Below, in pieces: positions 38,617 to 48,737 of a stretch of DNA of 64,000 nt. This stretch comes from Pseudomonas cannabina (lineage in GTDB: Bacteria; Pseudomonadota; Gammaproteobacteria; Pseudomonadales; Pseudomonadaceae): positions 806,001-870,000 of the forward strand of contig NZ_FNKU01000001.1 of NCBI RefSeq assembly GCF_900100365.1, in the 5' to 3' direction. The translations under genes and the position numbers were made by a program. Numbering within the stretch: position 1 is the stretch's first letter; each line of letters opens with the position of its first letter. The notes beneath the pieces were generated by a model that worked only from the letters and a program-made list of their open reading frames with translations, was not told the origin of the DNA and ran no database searches.

Positions 38617-40140
38617 TCACCCCAAAAACAACCGATACGCCGGGTTCTCGCTCTCGTCCCAATATGGATAACCAATCTCGTCCAGCGCCGCGCTCACCAG
38701 GTGCCGTTCATCCTCCGGCACCACCAGACCCGCCACCACCCGACCATCTGCCGCGCCATGGTTACGGTAGTGGAACATCGAGATGGTCCAGCGCCCGCCA
38801 AGGCGATTGAGAAAGTTGAACAGCGCGCCTGGGCGTTCGGGGAACTCGAAACGCAGCACCACTTCATCCTCGACCCGCTCGGCATGCCCGCCGACCATGT
38901 GGCGGATGTGCAGTTTGGCCAGTTCGTTGTCGGTCAGGTCCAGCACCGGAAAGCCTTGCCCGGTTAGGCTGGCGATCAGTGCGCTGCGCGGGTCGTTCTC
39001 CGGATGGGTCTGCACGCCGACGAAAATGTGCGCTTCACGATCAGTATGGTAACGGTAGTTGAATTCGGTGATCTGCCGTTTGCCGATGGCTTCGCAGAAC
39101 GCCTTGAAGCTGCCGGGCTGCTCGGGGATGGTCACGGCGATGATCGTCTCACGACCCTCACTCAGCTCGGCGCGCTCGGCCACGTGGCGCAGGCGATCAA
39201 AGTTGACGTTGGCCCCGGAATCAATCGCCACCAGCGTCTGGCCACTCACGCCACGCTGTTCGACATACTTTTTGATGCCCGCCACGCCCAGCGCACCGGA
39301 CGGCTCGGTGATCGAGCGGGTGTCGTCGTAGATATCCTTGATCGCCGCACAGATCTCGTCGGTGCTGACGGTGATCACTTCATCGACGTAATGACGGCAC
39401 ACTTCAAAAGTGTGATAACCGATCTGCGTCACCGCCACGCCATCGGCAAACAGCCCGACCTGGCTCAGCACCACACGCTCACCGGCCGCCATCGCCGCTT
39501 GCAGGCAATTGGAGTCGTCCGGCTCGACGCCGATCACCTTGATCTCCGGGCGCAGGTATTTCACGTACGCGGCGATACCGGCAATCAAGCCGCCGCCACC
39601 GACCGGCACAAAGATCGCGTCCAGCCGGCCCGGTTGCTGACGGAGGATTTCCATCGCCACGGTGCCTTGCCCGGCAATGGTGTCGGGGTCGTCATACGGG
39701 TGGATGTAAACGAAGCCCTGCTCGTCGACCAGTTTCAGCGAGTAGGCCAGCGCTTCGGGGAACGAATCGCCGTGCAGCACCACCGTCGCACCGCGCGAAC
39801 GCACGCCTTCGACTTTGATCTCCGGCGTGGTGCGCGGCATGACGATGGTCGCCAGAATGCCCAGCTCTTTCGCCGCCAGCGCCAGGCCCTGCGCGTGGTT
39901 GCCCGCCGAAGCAGTGACCACGCCGCGCGCCGCTTCTTCGGCGGTCAATTGCGCGAGCTTGTTGTACGCGCCGCGAATCTTGAACGAGAACACCGGCTGC
40001 AAGTCTTCGCGCTTGAGCAACACCCGATTGCCCAGCCGTTCGGACAGCTGACGAGCGCCCTGCAGCGGCGTTTCGATGGCGACATCATAGACGCGGGAGG
40101 TGAGGATCTTGCGTGCGTAATGGTTAAGCAGATCAGTCAT
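38617..40140 (-). CDS. ilvA: Threonine ammonia-lyase, biosynthetic
   Basis: IlvA deaminates threonine to 2-oxobutyrate, the committed step of isoleucine synthesis. The 507-residue PLP enzyme has the PLP lysine in VFSFKIRGAYNKL, ASAGNHAQG, the glycine-rich VPVGGGGLIAG phosphate loop, and two C-terminal ACT-like regulatory domains (IAVTIPEQPGSFKAFCEAIG and LRFEFPERPGALFNFLNRLG) that bind isoleucine and valine. The ATG at 40140 follows AAGGA. It is preceded by a predicted attenuator and by a 40-codon reading frame that overlaps its start. Confidence 0.97.
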   Translation of the reverse strand: MTDLLNHYARKILTSRVYDVAIETPLQGARQLSERLGNRVLLKREDLQPVFSFKIRGAYNKLAQLTAEEAARGVVTASAGNHAQGLALAAKELGILATIVMPRTTPEIKVEGVRSRGATVVLHGDSFPEALAYSLKLVDEQGFVYIHPYDDPDTIAGQGTVAMEILRQQPGRLDAIFVPVGGGGLIAGIAAYVKYLRPEIKVIGVEPDDSNCLQAAMAAGERVVLSQVGLFADGVAVTQIGYHTFEVCRHYVDEVITVSTDEICAAIKDIYDDTRSITEPSGALGVAGIKKYVEQRGVSGQTLVAIDSGANVNFDRLRHVAERAELSEGRETIIAVTIPEQPGSFKAFCEAIGKRQITEFNYRYHTDREAHIFVGVQTHPENDPRSALIASLTGQGFPVLDLTDNELAKLHIRHMVGGHAERVEDEVVLRFEFPERPGALFNFLNRLGGRWTISMFHYRNHGAADGRVVAGLVVPEDERHLVSAALDEIGYPYWDESENPAYRLFLG

Positions 40141-40255
40141 CGCATCGATCCTTCAAACATTGCCCTTCAGGCATGCGCAGTGCCACGGCAGGCAACACAC
40201 CGATTATCCGGTTCAGGGAAGCGGGAAGGGCGATAAAGCGAAGGATGGTGATCAT
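40133..40255 (-). CDS. Putative 40-residue upstream reading frame overlapping ilvA
   Basis: A minus-strand ATG at 40255 has a good Shine-Dalgarno site (CAGGAG, six bases away). It opens a 40-codon frame ending inside the first ilvA codons (8-base overlap). The peptide begins MITILRFIALPASLNRI and is rich in Ile, Leu and Val, with 17 such residues in 40. It could couple translation to ilvA, act as a second branched-chain-amino-acid sensor, or be a small membrane peptide. No family is recognised. Confidence 0.45.
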   Translation of the reverse strand: MITILRFIALPASLNRIIGVLPAVALRMPEGQCLKDRCDD

Positions 40256-40296
40256 ATCTGACTCCTGACTGAGTGATGTGGCCCAGGAGACAGAAG

Positions 40297-40437
40297 AAAC
40301 CCGCCTCCAGGGCGGGTTTTTTTGCAAACGTCGGCTAACCCGCCATGACTGGAATGACGGTAATAATAATCTGGCCGACGTGTTGCTGAATGAGGTTCAT
40401 GAGCTGGAGGGTAGGGCGGCGCGGGCAGGCAAGTCAA
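40297..40437 (-). promoter_or_regulatory. Predicted transcription attenuator of ilvA
   Basis: Four pairing segments appear in order on the minus strand. Segment 1 is CGTCGGC (40380-40374). Segment 2 is GGCGGGTTAGCCGACG (40344-40329). Segment 3 is AAACCCGCC (40319-40311). Segment 4 is GGCGGGTTT (40305-40297), followed by CTTCT. Pairings 1:2 (7 bp), 2:3 (8 bp antiterminator) and 3:4 (9 bp terminator) are mutually exclusive. A promoter-like TTGACT (40437-40432) and TACCCT (40413-40408), 18 apart, precede the leader ATG. The layout is that of enterobacterial ilv attenuators. Confidence 0.75.
40335..40400 (-). CDS. ilvA leader peptide, 21 residues
   Basis: The minus-strand ATG at 40400 opens MNLIQQHVGQIIITVIPVMA followed by Gly and a TAG stop. 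It contains three consecutive Ile ATT codons (40370-40362) followed by Thr, Val, Ile, Pro, Val: the end products and precursor of the ilvA pathway. Its last codons (GCG GGT TAG) are part of antiterminator segment 2, so a ribosome reaching the stop would favour the terminator. There is no clear ribosome site; the predicted RNA start is at the ATG or one base before it. Confidence 0.7.
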   Translation of the reverse strand: MNLIQQHVGQIIITVIPVMAG

Positions 40438-40610
40438 GCGTAGTTGTCGATTATCGAGGCGCAACCCCGTCCTGAATCTGCCAGCGTTCCTTTCGTCTAT
40501 TTGCTGGAGATCAACATTTTTGTTTCACATTGGCACTTTAATGTTGATCTTGCGGTCAGTTATTCCAGCTTTGATTATCAAGCACATTGAATCAGCCAGA
40601 GGGCAAGAAA

Positions 40611-40697
40611 ATGGACGAATACCAGGAAGAACTACTCGAATACCGTGCATCGGAACTGGACCCGGTAGAGCCTGCCGACGACGCTACCGAGCTGTGA
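40611..40697 (+). CDS. Putative 28-residue acidic protein
   Basis: An ATG at 40611, seven bases after GAGGG, opens a 28-codon frame (MDEYQEELLEYRASELDPVE, then PADDATEL) ending at a TGA at 40697. Eleven of 28 residues are Asp or Glu and only one is basic. It lies between the divergent ilvA leader and the 3' end of the AraC gene. No family is recognised; coding potential rests on the ribosome site and the unusual composition. Confidence 0.4.
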   Translation: MDEYQEELLEYRASELDPVEPADDATEL

Positions 40698-40703
40698 ACG
40701 GTT

Positions 40704-41738
40704 TCAGGCGCTTTGGCGCTGGCTGCGGCGGAACTCTCCCGGAGTCTGTCCGCTCCAGCGTTTGAAGGCGCGTTGAAAGGCCTCGGCCGAGGCAAACCCC
40801 AGCAGATAAGCAATCTCCCCGAACGCCAGTTCGGTGTCGCGAATGTACGTCATCGCCAAATCACGCCGCGTGTCATTAAGCACTGTGCGAAACTGCGTGC
40901 CTTCTTCGGCCAGCTTGCGACGTAGCGTCCAGGTTGGCAGCTTGAGCCTTGCCGCCACTTCTTCCAGATCCGGTTCCCTGCCGCCGTTCAACAATGGCCC
41001 GAGCAATTGAATGATGCGTTCACGCAGGCTACGCGTGCGGGTCAACTGTTCGAGTTCTCTTTCGCACAATTGCAGCAGATGCCGCCAGGTGCCCGGACAG
41101 TGATCCGGATTGCGCAAGGCGAGGCTCGCCTGATCCAGACGCAGCTGATTGGTGGTCGCGCCGAACAGGATGGGGTTGTCGCTCAAGCTGGCGTACTGCG
41201 CCTCGTAGACAGGCGCCTGGAACTCGATTTCGACGCGTTGCGCGCGTATCTCGGCGCCGACCAGCGTGGACAACTGAGCGAGCCAGCCGCTCAGAATCGA
41301 GTCCACCACAAACCGGTTGTAAGCGTTGTAGGGGCTGATGGAATAGAAGCGTATCCACGCGCCGTCAGCGTCCTCATGAAAGCTCGATTGACCGCGATAA
41401 TTGGACCCATACAATGCTTCAAAACGGATCAGGGCACATGCTGCCTCCCGCACCGTGGGCGCTTGCGCAGCGGTAACACCGGCCAGACCTGCCTGAGCGA
41501 AACGACTGAGCTGGCCCATGCGCAATCCCAGTCCGGGCTGGCCAGTGAGCTGAATGGCAGCATGACCGAGGCGCATGTAACGCGGAATAGACAGCCGCGC
41601 CCCAGGCTCGCTGAGGCGCGCAGGATCAAGCCCGTATTGCGCCAGCAGCGGATGCGGATCGTGGCCATAACTGCTGATCGCTTCGGCAAGGCTCTGGATA
41701 AACCCTACCGACAGATCACCGAGGCGCAGGCTCGGCAT
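40704..41738 (-). CDS. AraC-family transcriptional regulator with Arabinose_bd domain
   Basis: The 344-residue protein has an N-terminal ligand domain of the OruR/ArgR-like type (about residues 15-200, starting FIQSLAEAISSYGHDPHPLL) and a C-terminal double helix-turn-helix (about residues 255-335) ending AEAFQRAFKRWSGQTPGEFR, the AraC signature. The ATG at 41738 starts two bases after the stop of the upstream nitrilase-like gene, so the two form an operon. The effector is unknown. Confidence 0.88.
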   Translation of the reverse strand: MPSLRLGDLSVGFIQSLAEAISSYGHDPHPLLAQYGLDPARLSEPGARLSIPRYMRLGHAAIQLTGQPGLGLRMGQLSRFAQAGLAGVTAAQAPTVREAACALIRFEALYGSNYRGQSSFHEDADGAWIRFYSISPYNAYNRFVVDSILSGWLAQLSTLVGAEIRAQRVEIEFQAPVYEAQYASLSDNPILFGATTNQLRLDQASLALRNPDHCPGTWRHLLQLCERELEQLTRTRSLRERIIQLLGPLLNGGREPDLEEVAARLKLPTWTLRRKLAEEGTQFRTVLNDTRRDLAMTYIRDTELAFGEIAYLLGFASAEAFQRAFKRWSGQTPGEFRRSQRQSA

Positions 41739-41740
41739 GC

Positions 41741-42895
41741 TCAAAGCCAGAGATTGATAAGGCGAGCACCATCGGTCGCACTGTTTTCCGGCGGCTGCTC
41801 GGCAATCGTCTGCCCGCCGTGGCTGGCAAAGCTCTGCCCGTAGACACCCTGATTCCAGAACTGCCCGCGCATGAATACGCTGATGCCTGCCTGCGCGCTG
41901 TTTGGTGGCAACCGGCCGGTCAGCGTCAGCCGATGCCAGGCCTCGCCCTCGCTAGGGTTTTCGTTAGCCATTTCGATGCCCGAGTGACGGGGTGGCTGCC
42001 ATGGCTCATGCCAGGCGTTCTTGCCGAGCACCAGCGCAGGTACTGCAATCAGCTCGGCCCCGCTGTTGTTCAGCCGTGTGTAGTTGTCCGGATACCAACT
42101 GTCGCTGCCGATCAACACGCCAAGCCGCCCGGCCGGTGTCTCGACGACCTGCAACGGCGCATCACGCTCGGCGCGCACGTAACGTTTTTGACGACGATCG
42201 GGGTACAGTTGGCGCTGAGGCTGGCCAAGCGGTTTGCCATCGCTGCCGAACGTCACGCTGCTGTTGTACAGCGCGCCGTCGCCGACTTTCAGCTGCCCGC
42301 TTTCAACACTGGGGTCCGGCAACACAATCGAGCCGGCGACCAGCGTGACGTTGAATTCCCTGGCCAGCCCGCCAAACAGCGCCTGATAGTCGCGTGCCAT
42401 AGCGCGTGCCTTGAGGCGCAGGTGCGCGTCGTCCTGACGATTTCTGCCTTCGGCACCCAGCATTGCGGCGATGAATTGCAGCGGGTTGCTCCACGACAGC
42501 CAGTCCATCGCTTCGTCGATGGTGGGGGCCTGATAAAGCTGGTCTTTTTCGCCACTGGCAAACAGCCAGGTGCCGATATGCTCCGGCAACACCACCACGG
42601 TTCTGGCGTTCAGCAGCCCGAAATCCCGGGCCTGTTGCAGATAGGCGGCCAGCTTGCGGTGGAGCCGCTCGGGGTTCTGATAGTCAGTGGGAAACAGCAG
42701 CGGTTCGATGCCCAGCAGGTTGCCACGCTCGCCGGGTTCGCCTTCATTGACGGCAAGGCGGATGCGCAGATCGGACAGGTAATGGCCGGCCGGGCGTTGT
42801 TCGGTCCAGACCGCGTAACTGACAAGGCCGGCCACGCCGACAAGGACAAGGCAGATGGCGAAGAATTTGCGCATAAAGGGCTGGGCGGCTGCCAT
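41741..42895 (-). CDS. Membrane-anchored nitrilase-fold protein lacking catalytic Cys
   Basis: The protein has one N-terminal membrane segment (MRKFFAICLVLVGVAGLVSY) followed by a periplasmic carbon-nitrogen hydrolase domain. The catalytic Glu is plausibly in VVVLPEHIGTW. The nucleophile position, normally ICxD, reads GVLIGSDSWYPD, with Gly in place of Cys. The Lys normally preceding the HLFP-like segment is also not seen (PQRQLYPDRR). It may be a binding or scaffold protein, or a divergent enzyme. The start is uncertain among TTG 42940, ATG 42895 and ATG 42874. It shares an operon with the AraC regulator. Confidence 0.75.
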   Translation of the reverse strand: MAAAQPFMRKFFAICLVLVGVAGLVSYAVWTEQRPAGHYLSDLRIRLAVNEGEPGERGNLLGIEPLLFPTDYQNPERLHRKLAAYLQQARDFGLLNARTVVVLPEHIGTWLFASGEKDQLYQAPTIDEAMDWLSWSNPLQFIAAMLGAEGRNRQDDAHLRLKARAMARDYQALFGGLAREFNVTLVAGSIVLPDPSVESGQLKVGDGALYNSSVTFGSDGKPLGQPQRQLYPDRRQKRYVRAERDAPLQVVETPAGRLGVLIGSDSWYPDNYTRLNNSGAELIAVPALVLGKNAWHEPWQPPRHSGIEMANENPSEGEAWHRLTLTGRLPPNSAQAGISVFMRGQFWNQGVYGQSFASHGGQTIAEQPPENSATDGARLINLWL

Positions 42896-43058
42896 CGGGA
42901 AATAAGCGGTTAGGGTAGGACGACCTCGGTCGCTTGCCAAGTGCCGCTGCGCGTTTGGATCAATAACTTGTCACTTTCGGTCATTGAGTGGGGCTGAGAG
43001 GCTCTTTATTGTGACCTCATTAAACAGAGGGCTCGCAGAGGCCCCTGTCTCTCCGTGA

Positions 43059-45119
<2,061 letters not shown>

Positions 45120-45144
45120 GTCAGCTTGCCGGTAAACTGCGTGC

Positions 45145-46089
45145 ATGATTTCCGACGCGCCTGGCTGGCAGCCCTCTGCTCCGTTGCAACGCTTGAACCT
45201 GCCCTGGCTGCAAGACGCCAGGGTCGAGGTGGCGATCCTGCGGCTGGACCAGATCGACCCGCTGATCAGCGGCAACAAATGGTTCAAACTCCGTGAGCAC
45301 CTGACCCAGGCCGTCAAGGGCGGGGCAAAAGGCCTGATCAGCCTCGGCGGCGCGCACTCCAATCATCTCCACGCCCTAGCGGCGGCGGGCAAGCGCTTCG
45401 GTTTTCCGACGGTTGGCCTGCTGCGCGGTCATGCGCAGCAAACACCCACGGTGCTCGATCTGCAGGTGTTTGGCATGCAATTGCACTGGCTGGGCTATGC
45501 CGGTTATCGAGCGCGACATGCTGCGGATTTCTGGCAGCCCTGGCAGGCGCAATACCCCGAGCTGTATCCGGTCCCCGAAGGCGGCGGCGGGCTCGCGGGT
45601 GCGCTGGGCTGCGCGAGTTTGCGGCAGATGGTCGATGATCAGCTTGCGGCACTCGGCTGGGACGATTACCACGGCTGGTGGCTGGCTGCCGGGACCGGCA
45701 CCACCGTCGCCGGTCTGCTGTTGGCCGAAGCGGGCGCGCATGCCGTGTATGGCGCCATGGCCGTGCCGGACGATCATGGCGTGGCGCAGAACATCGTCGC
45801 GGTGCTGAACCAGGCGGCCGGATCGCAGCTGAACCCCTCGGCTGATCTTCCTCCGGCCTGTGTTCTGCTGGACGCCAGCCGGGGCGGCTTTGCCAGAACC
45901 GATGCGGTGTTGCTCGACTTCATGGCTGATAGCGAAGCGCAGAGCGGCGTAGCGCTTGAGCCGTTGTACACCGGCAAGGCGCTGCTGATACTGCGTGACG
46001 AGGTGCAGGCCGGTCGCTTCGAACCTGGCACCCGGTTGATCTTCATCCACACCGGGGGCCTGCAAGGTAGGCGGGCGATGGGCCTGTAA
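45145..46089 (+). CDS. D-cysteine desulfhydrase / ACC-deaminase family PLP enzyme
   Basis: The 314-residue fold-type II PLP protein has the PLP Lys in ISGNKWFKLREHL (near residue 50), the SLGGAHSNHLHALA substrate loop and the AAGTGTTVAGLL phosphate loop. The family includes D-cysteine desulfhydrase and 1-aminocyclopropane-1-carboxylate deaminase. True ACC deaminases need specific Lys, Glu and Leu residues that I cannot confirm, so D-cysteine desulfhydrase or an unknown amine lyase is more likely. It follows fadH by 25 bases. Confidence 0.85.
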   Translation: MISDAPGWQPSAPLQRLNLPWLQDARVEVAILRLDQIDPLISGNKWFKLREHLTQAVKGGAKGLISLGGAHSNHLHALAAAGKRFGFPTVGLLRGHAQQTPTVLDLQVFGMQLHWLGYAGYRARHAADFWQPWQAQYPELYPVPEGGGGLAGALGCASLRQMVDDQLAALGWDDYHGWWLAAGTGTTVAGLLLAEAGAHAVYGAMAVPDDHGVAQNIVAVLNQAAGSQLNPSADLPPACVLLDASRGGFARTDAVLLDFMADSEAQSGVALEPLYTGKALLILRDEVQAGRFEPGTRLIFIHTGGLQGRRAMGL

Positions 46090-46236
46090 ACCTCGCAGCA
46101 GAGCCTCTGGCATGAATTCTGCGCAGGTCGGTAGCGAGACGTCGGCCCTGAGTACGCGGGCGACACTTCTGGACCGAGGTCACCGGGTCGCTGTCTCGAT
46201 AATCGATCCATCCCAGATCAAGACGCCGAGGTCAGC

Positions 46237-47571
46237 ATGACAACCACCGCCGCAGAACACGTCGACCCCGCCACGCTGAAGAAAGTCATCGTCGCCGCTG
46301 CCATCGGCAACTTTGTCGAGTGGTTCGATTTTGCCGTCTATGGCTTTCTGGCCACCACCATCGCCCTGCAATTCTTTCCCAGCGGCGACAGCAGCGCCGC
46401 CCTGTTGAAAACCTTCGCGGTGTTTGCTGTAGCTTTTGCCTTTCGGCCGCTGGGCGGGATTTTCTTCGGCATGCTGGGTGACCGGATCGGCCGCAAGAAA
46501 ACCCTCGCCATGACCATCCTGCTGATGGCCGGCGCGACGACGCTGATCGGCCTGCTGCCGACGTATGCCGCGATTGGTGTGATGGCGCCGATTCTGCTGA
46601 CCCTCATTCGCTGTGCTCAAGGGTTTTCGGCAGGCGGCGAATACGCCGGGGCTTGCGCGTACCTCATGGAGCATGCACCGCGCACGCAGCGGGCCTGGTA
46701 CGGCAGTTTTGTGCCGGTTTCCACGTTTTCCGCCTTTGCCGCCGCAGCGGTGGTGGCGTATGCGCTGGAATCGTCGCTGTCCAGCGAGGCGATGGGCAGT
46801 TGGGGCTGGCGTCTGCCGTTTCTGATCGCCGCGCCGCTGGGGCTGGTCGGTCTGTACTTGCGCTGGAAACTCGATGAAACCCCGGCGTTTCAGGCGGTCG
46901 CCCAAGAGCACGCGGCTCACTCGCCGCTCAAGGAAACCTTGCGCCATCATGCGGCGGCGATGTGTTGCCTGGGAGCGTTCGTGTCGCTGACCGCGCTGTC
47001 GTTCTATATGTTCACCACTTACTTCGCGACCTATCTGCAAGTGGCGGGTGGTTTGAGCCGCGCGACCGCGCTACTGGTGTCGTTGATCGCCCTGGCATTC
47101 GCCGCCGCGCTTTGTCCGCTGGCCGGTGCGTATTCGGATCGGGTAGGGCGCCGCGTGACGATGGCCACCGCCTGCATTCTGTTGATGATCGTGGTGTTGC
47201 CATCCTTCCTGATGGCCAGTTCCGGCTCGTTCACTGCCTCGATCATCGGCGTGATGCTGCTGGCCGTGGGCGCCGTGCTGTGCGGTGTGGTGACGGCCGC
47301 GCTGCTGTCGGAAACCTTCCCGACGCGCACCCGCTACACGGCGTCGGCGATCACTTACAACATGGCCTACACCCTGTTCGGCGGCACCGCGCCACTGATG
47401 GCGACCTGGCTGATCAGCGTCACCGGCAGCAACCTGTCACCGGCGTTCTACCTGATTGCCGTAGCCGTGCTGGCAATGGCAGGCGGCCTGGCGCTGCCGG
47501 AAACCTCGAAGATTTCGCTGCATGACGTAACGGTTGCGGGAGAGAGGGCGGTGGCGCGTTCGATGGCGTGA
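46237..47571 (+). CDS. MHS-family (ProP/KgtP-like) proton symporter
   Basis: The 444-residue protein has twelve predicted membrane segments. Family motifs include NFVEWFDFAVYGFLA in helix 1, GDRIGRKKTLAMTI after helix 2, CAQGFSAGGEYAGA in helix 4 and YSDRVGRRVTMA after helix 8. These mark the metabolite:H+ symporter family, which takes up osmolytes, dicarboxylates, shikimate and similar acids; the substrate is not predictable. No regulator is adjacent. Confidence 0.9.
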   Translation: MTTTAAEHVDPATLKKVIVAAAIGNFVEWFDFAVYGFLATTIALQFFPSGDSSAALLKTFAVFAVAFAFRPLGGIFFGMLGDRIGRKKTLAMTILLMAGATTLIGLLPTYAAIGVMAPILLTLIRCAQGFSAGGEYAGACAYLMEHAPRTQRAWYGSFVPVSTFSAFAAAAVVAYALESSLSSEAMGSWGWRLPFLIAAPLGLVGLYLRWKLDETPAFQAVAQEHAAHSPLKETLRHHAAAMCCLGAFVSLTALSFYMFTTYFATYLQVAGGLSRATALLVSLIALAFAAALCPLAGAYSDRVGRRVTMATACILLMIVVLPSFLMASSGSFTASIIGVMLLAVGAVLCGVVTAALLSETFPTRTRYTASAITYNMAYTLFGGTAPLMATWLISVTGSNLSPAFYLIAVAVLAMAGGLALPETSKISLHDVTVAGERAVARSMA

Positions 47572-47683
47572 GTAGAGCGGCTGGGTTCACGCTCGTTCCG
47601 CATTCTGAATTGGCTATCGCATCAGCGCTCGCGTGGTCATGAATTCGGTGACGCTTTGCCTCACACCCGAGCTGCAGCACAAC

Positions 47684-48082
47684 GCCATGCCTTACCCGTA
47701 TTCACTGCACATAAACGAAAGCGCTTTTTATCGCAATGGCACTGACGACGCAGAGTGCGACGTAAGTGACGGCTGAGCCCTGACACTGATCCGGGGGATG
47801 CGAGGCAGGACGCCGAGCAAGCTGCACCGGGCCAAGGATGGCCCGTTGCAGCGACCCCCGGATCAGTGTCAGGGCGAAGGAACCCGACGAAGTCGGGCCG
47901 GAAACGGAGCGGGGACTTTGCCTACTTTGGTCCCTCAAAGTAGGGCGCCGTAAGGGCGCAAAGGTGACCTGAGTCAGAAAAAAACAGCACTGACCTCGCA
48001 GAACCGCTGTGTGACGCACACTCAAGATCGGACGCAGAGCGTCCAGGACGGCGTATCGACGCGGAGCGTCGGCACGATAATC
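47684..48082. repeat. 399-bp direct repeat, copy 1, with long internal hairpin
   Basis: The unit starts GCCATGCCTTACCCGTATTC and ends CACGATAATC, and is followed directly by a second copy. It contains a 20-bp perfect inverted repeat (CCCTGACACTGATCCGGGGG at 47778-47797 and its complement at 47855-47874). Between these arms is a second imperfect stem (CTGCACCGGGCCA / TGGCCCGTTGCAG). No convincing coding frame is present; minus-strand frames through it are composition artefacts. Confidence 0.85.
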
Positions 48083-48477
48083 GCCATGCCTTAACCGTAT
48101 TCACTGCACATAAACGAAAGCGCTTTTTTATCGCAATGGCACTGACGACGTAGAGTGCGACGTAAGTGACGGCTGAGCCCTGACACTGATCCGGGGGATG
48201 CGAGGCAGGACGCCGAGCAAGCTGCACCGGGCCAAGGATGGCCCGTTGCAGCGACCCCCGGATCAGTGTCAGGGCGAAGGAACCCGACGAAGTCGGGCCG
48301 GAAACGGAGCGGGGACTTTGCCTACTTTGGTCCCTCAAAGTAGGGCGCCGTAAGGGCGCAAAGGTGACCTGAGTCAGAAACAAACAGCACTGACCTCGCA
48401 GAACCGCTGTGTGACGCACACTCAAGATCGGACGCAGAGCGTCCAGAACGGCGTATCGACGCGTCGGTACGATAATC
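48083..48477. repeat. 395-bp direct repeat, copy 2
   Basis: This is a tandem copy of the preceding unit. It differs by one extra T in the T tract near 48121, about five substitutions, and a 5-base deletion near 48460 (GACGCGGAGCGTC reduced to GACGCGTC). The same 97-base hairpin is present (arms at 48178-48197 and 48255-48274). The two copies are about 98% identical. Confidence 0.85.
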
Positions 48478-48479
48478 AA

Positions 48480-48737
48480 AACGCCTTATTTCTGTAGGCT
48501 GTGCCAGCCTCGCGAGCAATGCGGATCGCCGCCCCGGTCGCTCCCACGAGATTTATGTATAACGCTTGGCGCAGAGCATGAGAACCGAAAGGTGTCCGCC
48601 ACAGCACCTCTCGATCCATCAGCAAAAACGCAACAAAACGTGGCACAGGCGCTGCAAAAAATGGCACATTGGCGCGCCCTGGTACGTGAGACACATTTTG
48701 TAATCATCCGCCGGGGAGACCCGAAACCTTTTTATGG
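48480..48737. other. Non-coding stretch with a P. syringae DUF1534-like repeat
   Basis: Read on the minus strand, bases 48485-48553 contain CGTGGGAGCGACC followed by a segment that translates as IREAGTAYRN-like residues (IRIAREAGTAYRNKAF). This resembles the short DUF1534 frames that recur in P. syringae genomes and are probably repeat DNA rather than genes. The rest, up to fsr, holds nothing I can assign; no clear promoter for fsr is seen. Confidence 0.45.

Noticed and set aside
47702..48519. Minus-strand frames of 107 and 185 codons in the tandem repeat
   Set aside because: They are copies of each other generated by the repeat, cross the hairpin arms and have no start site. They are better treated as repeat DNA.
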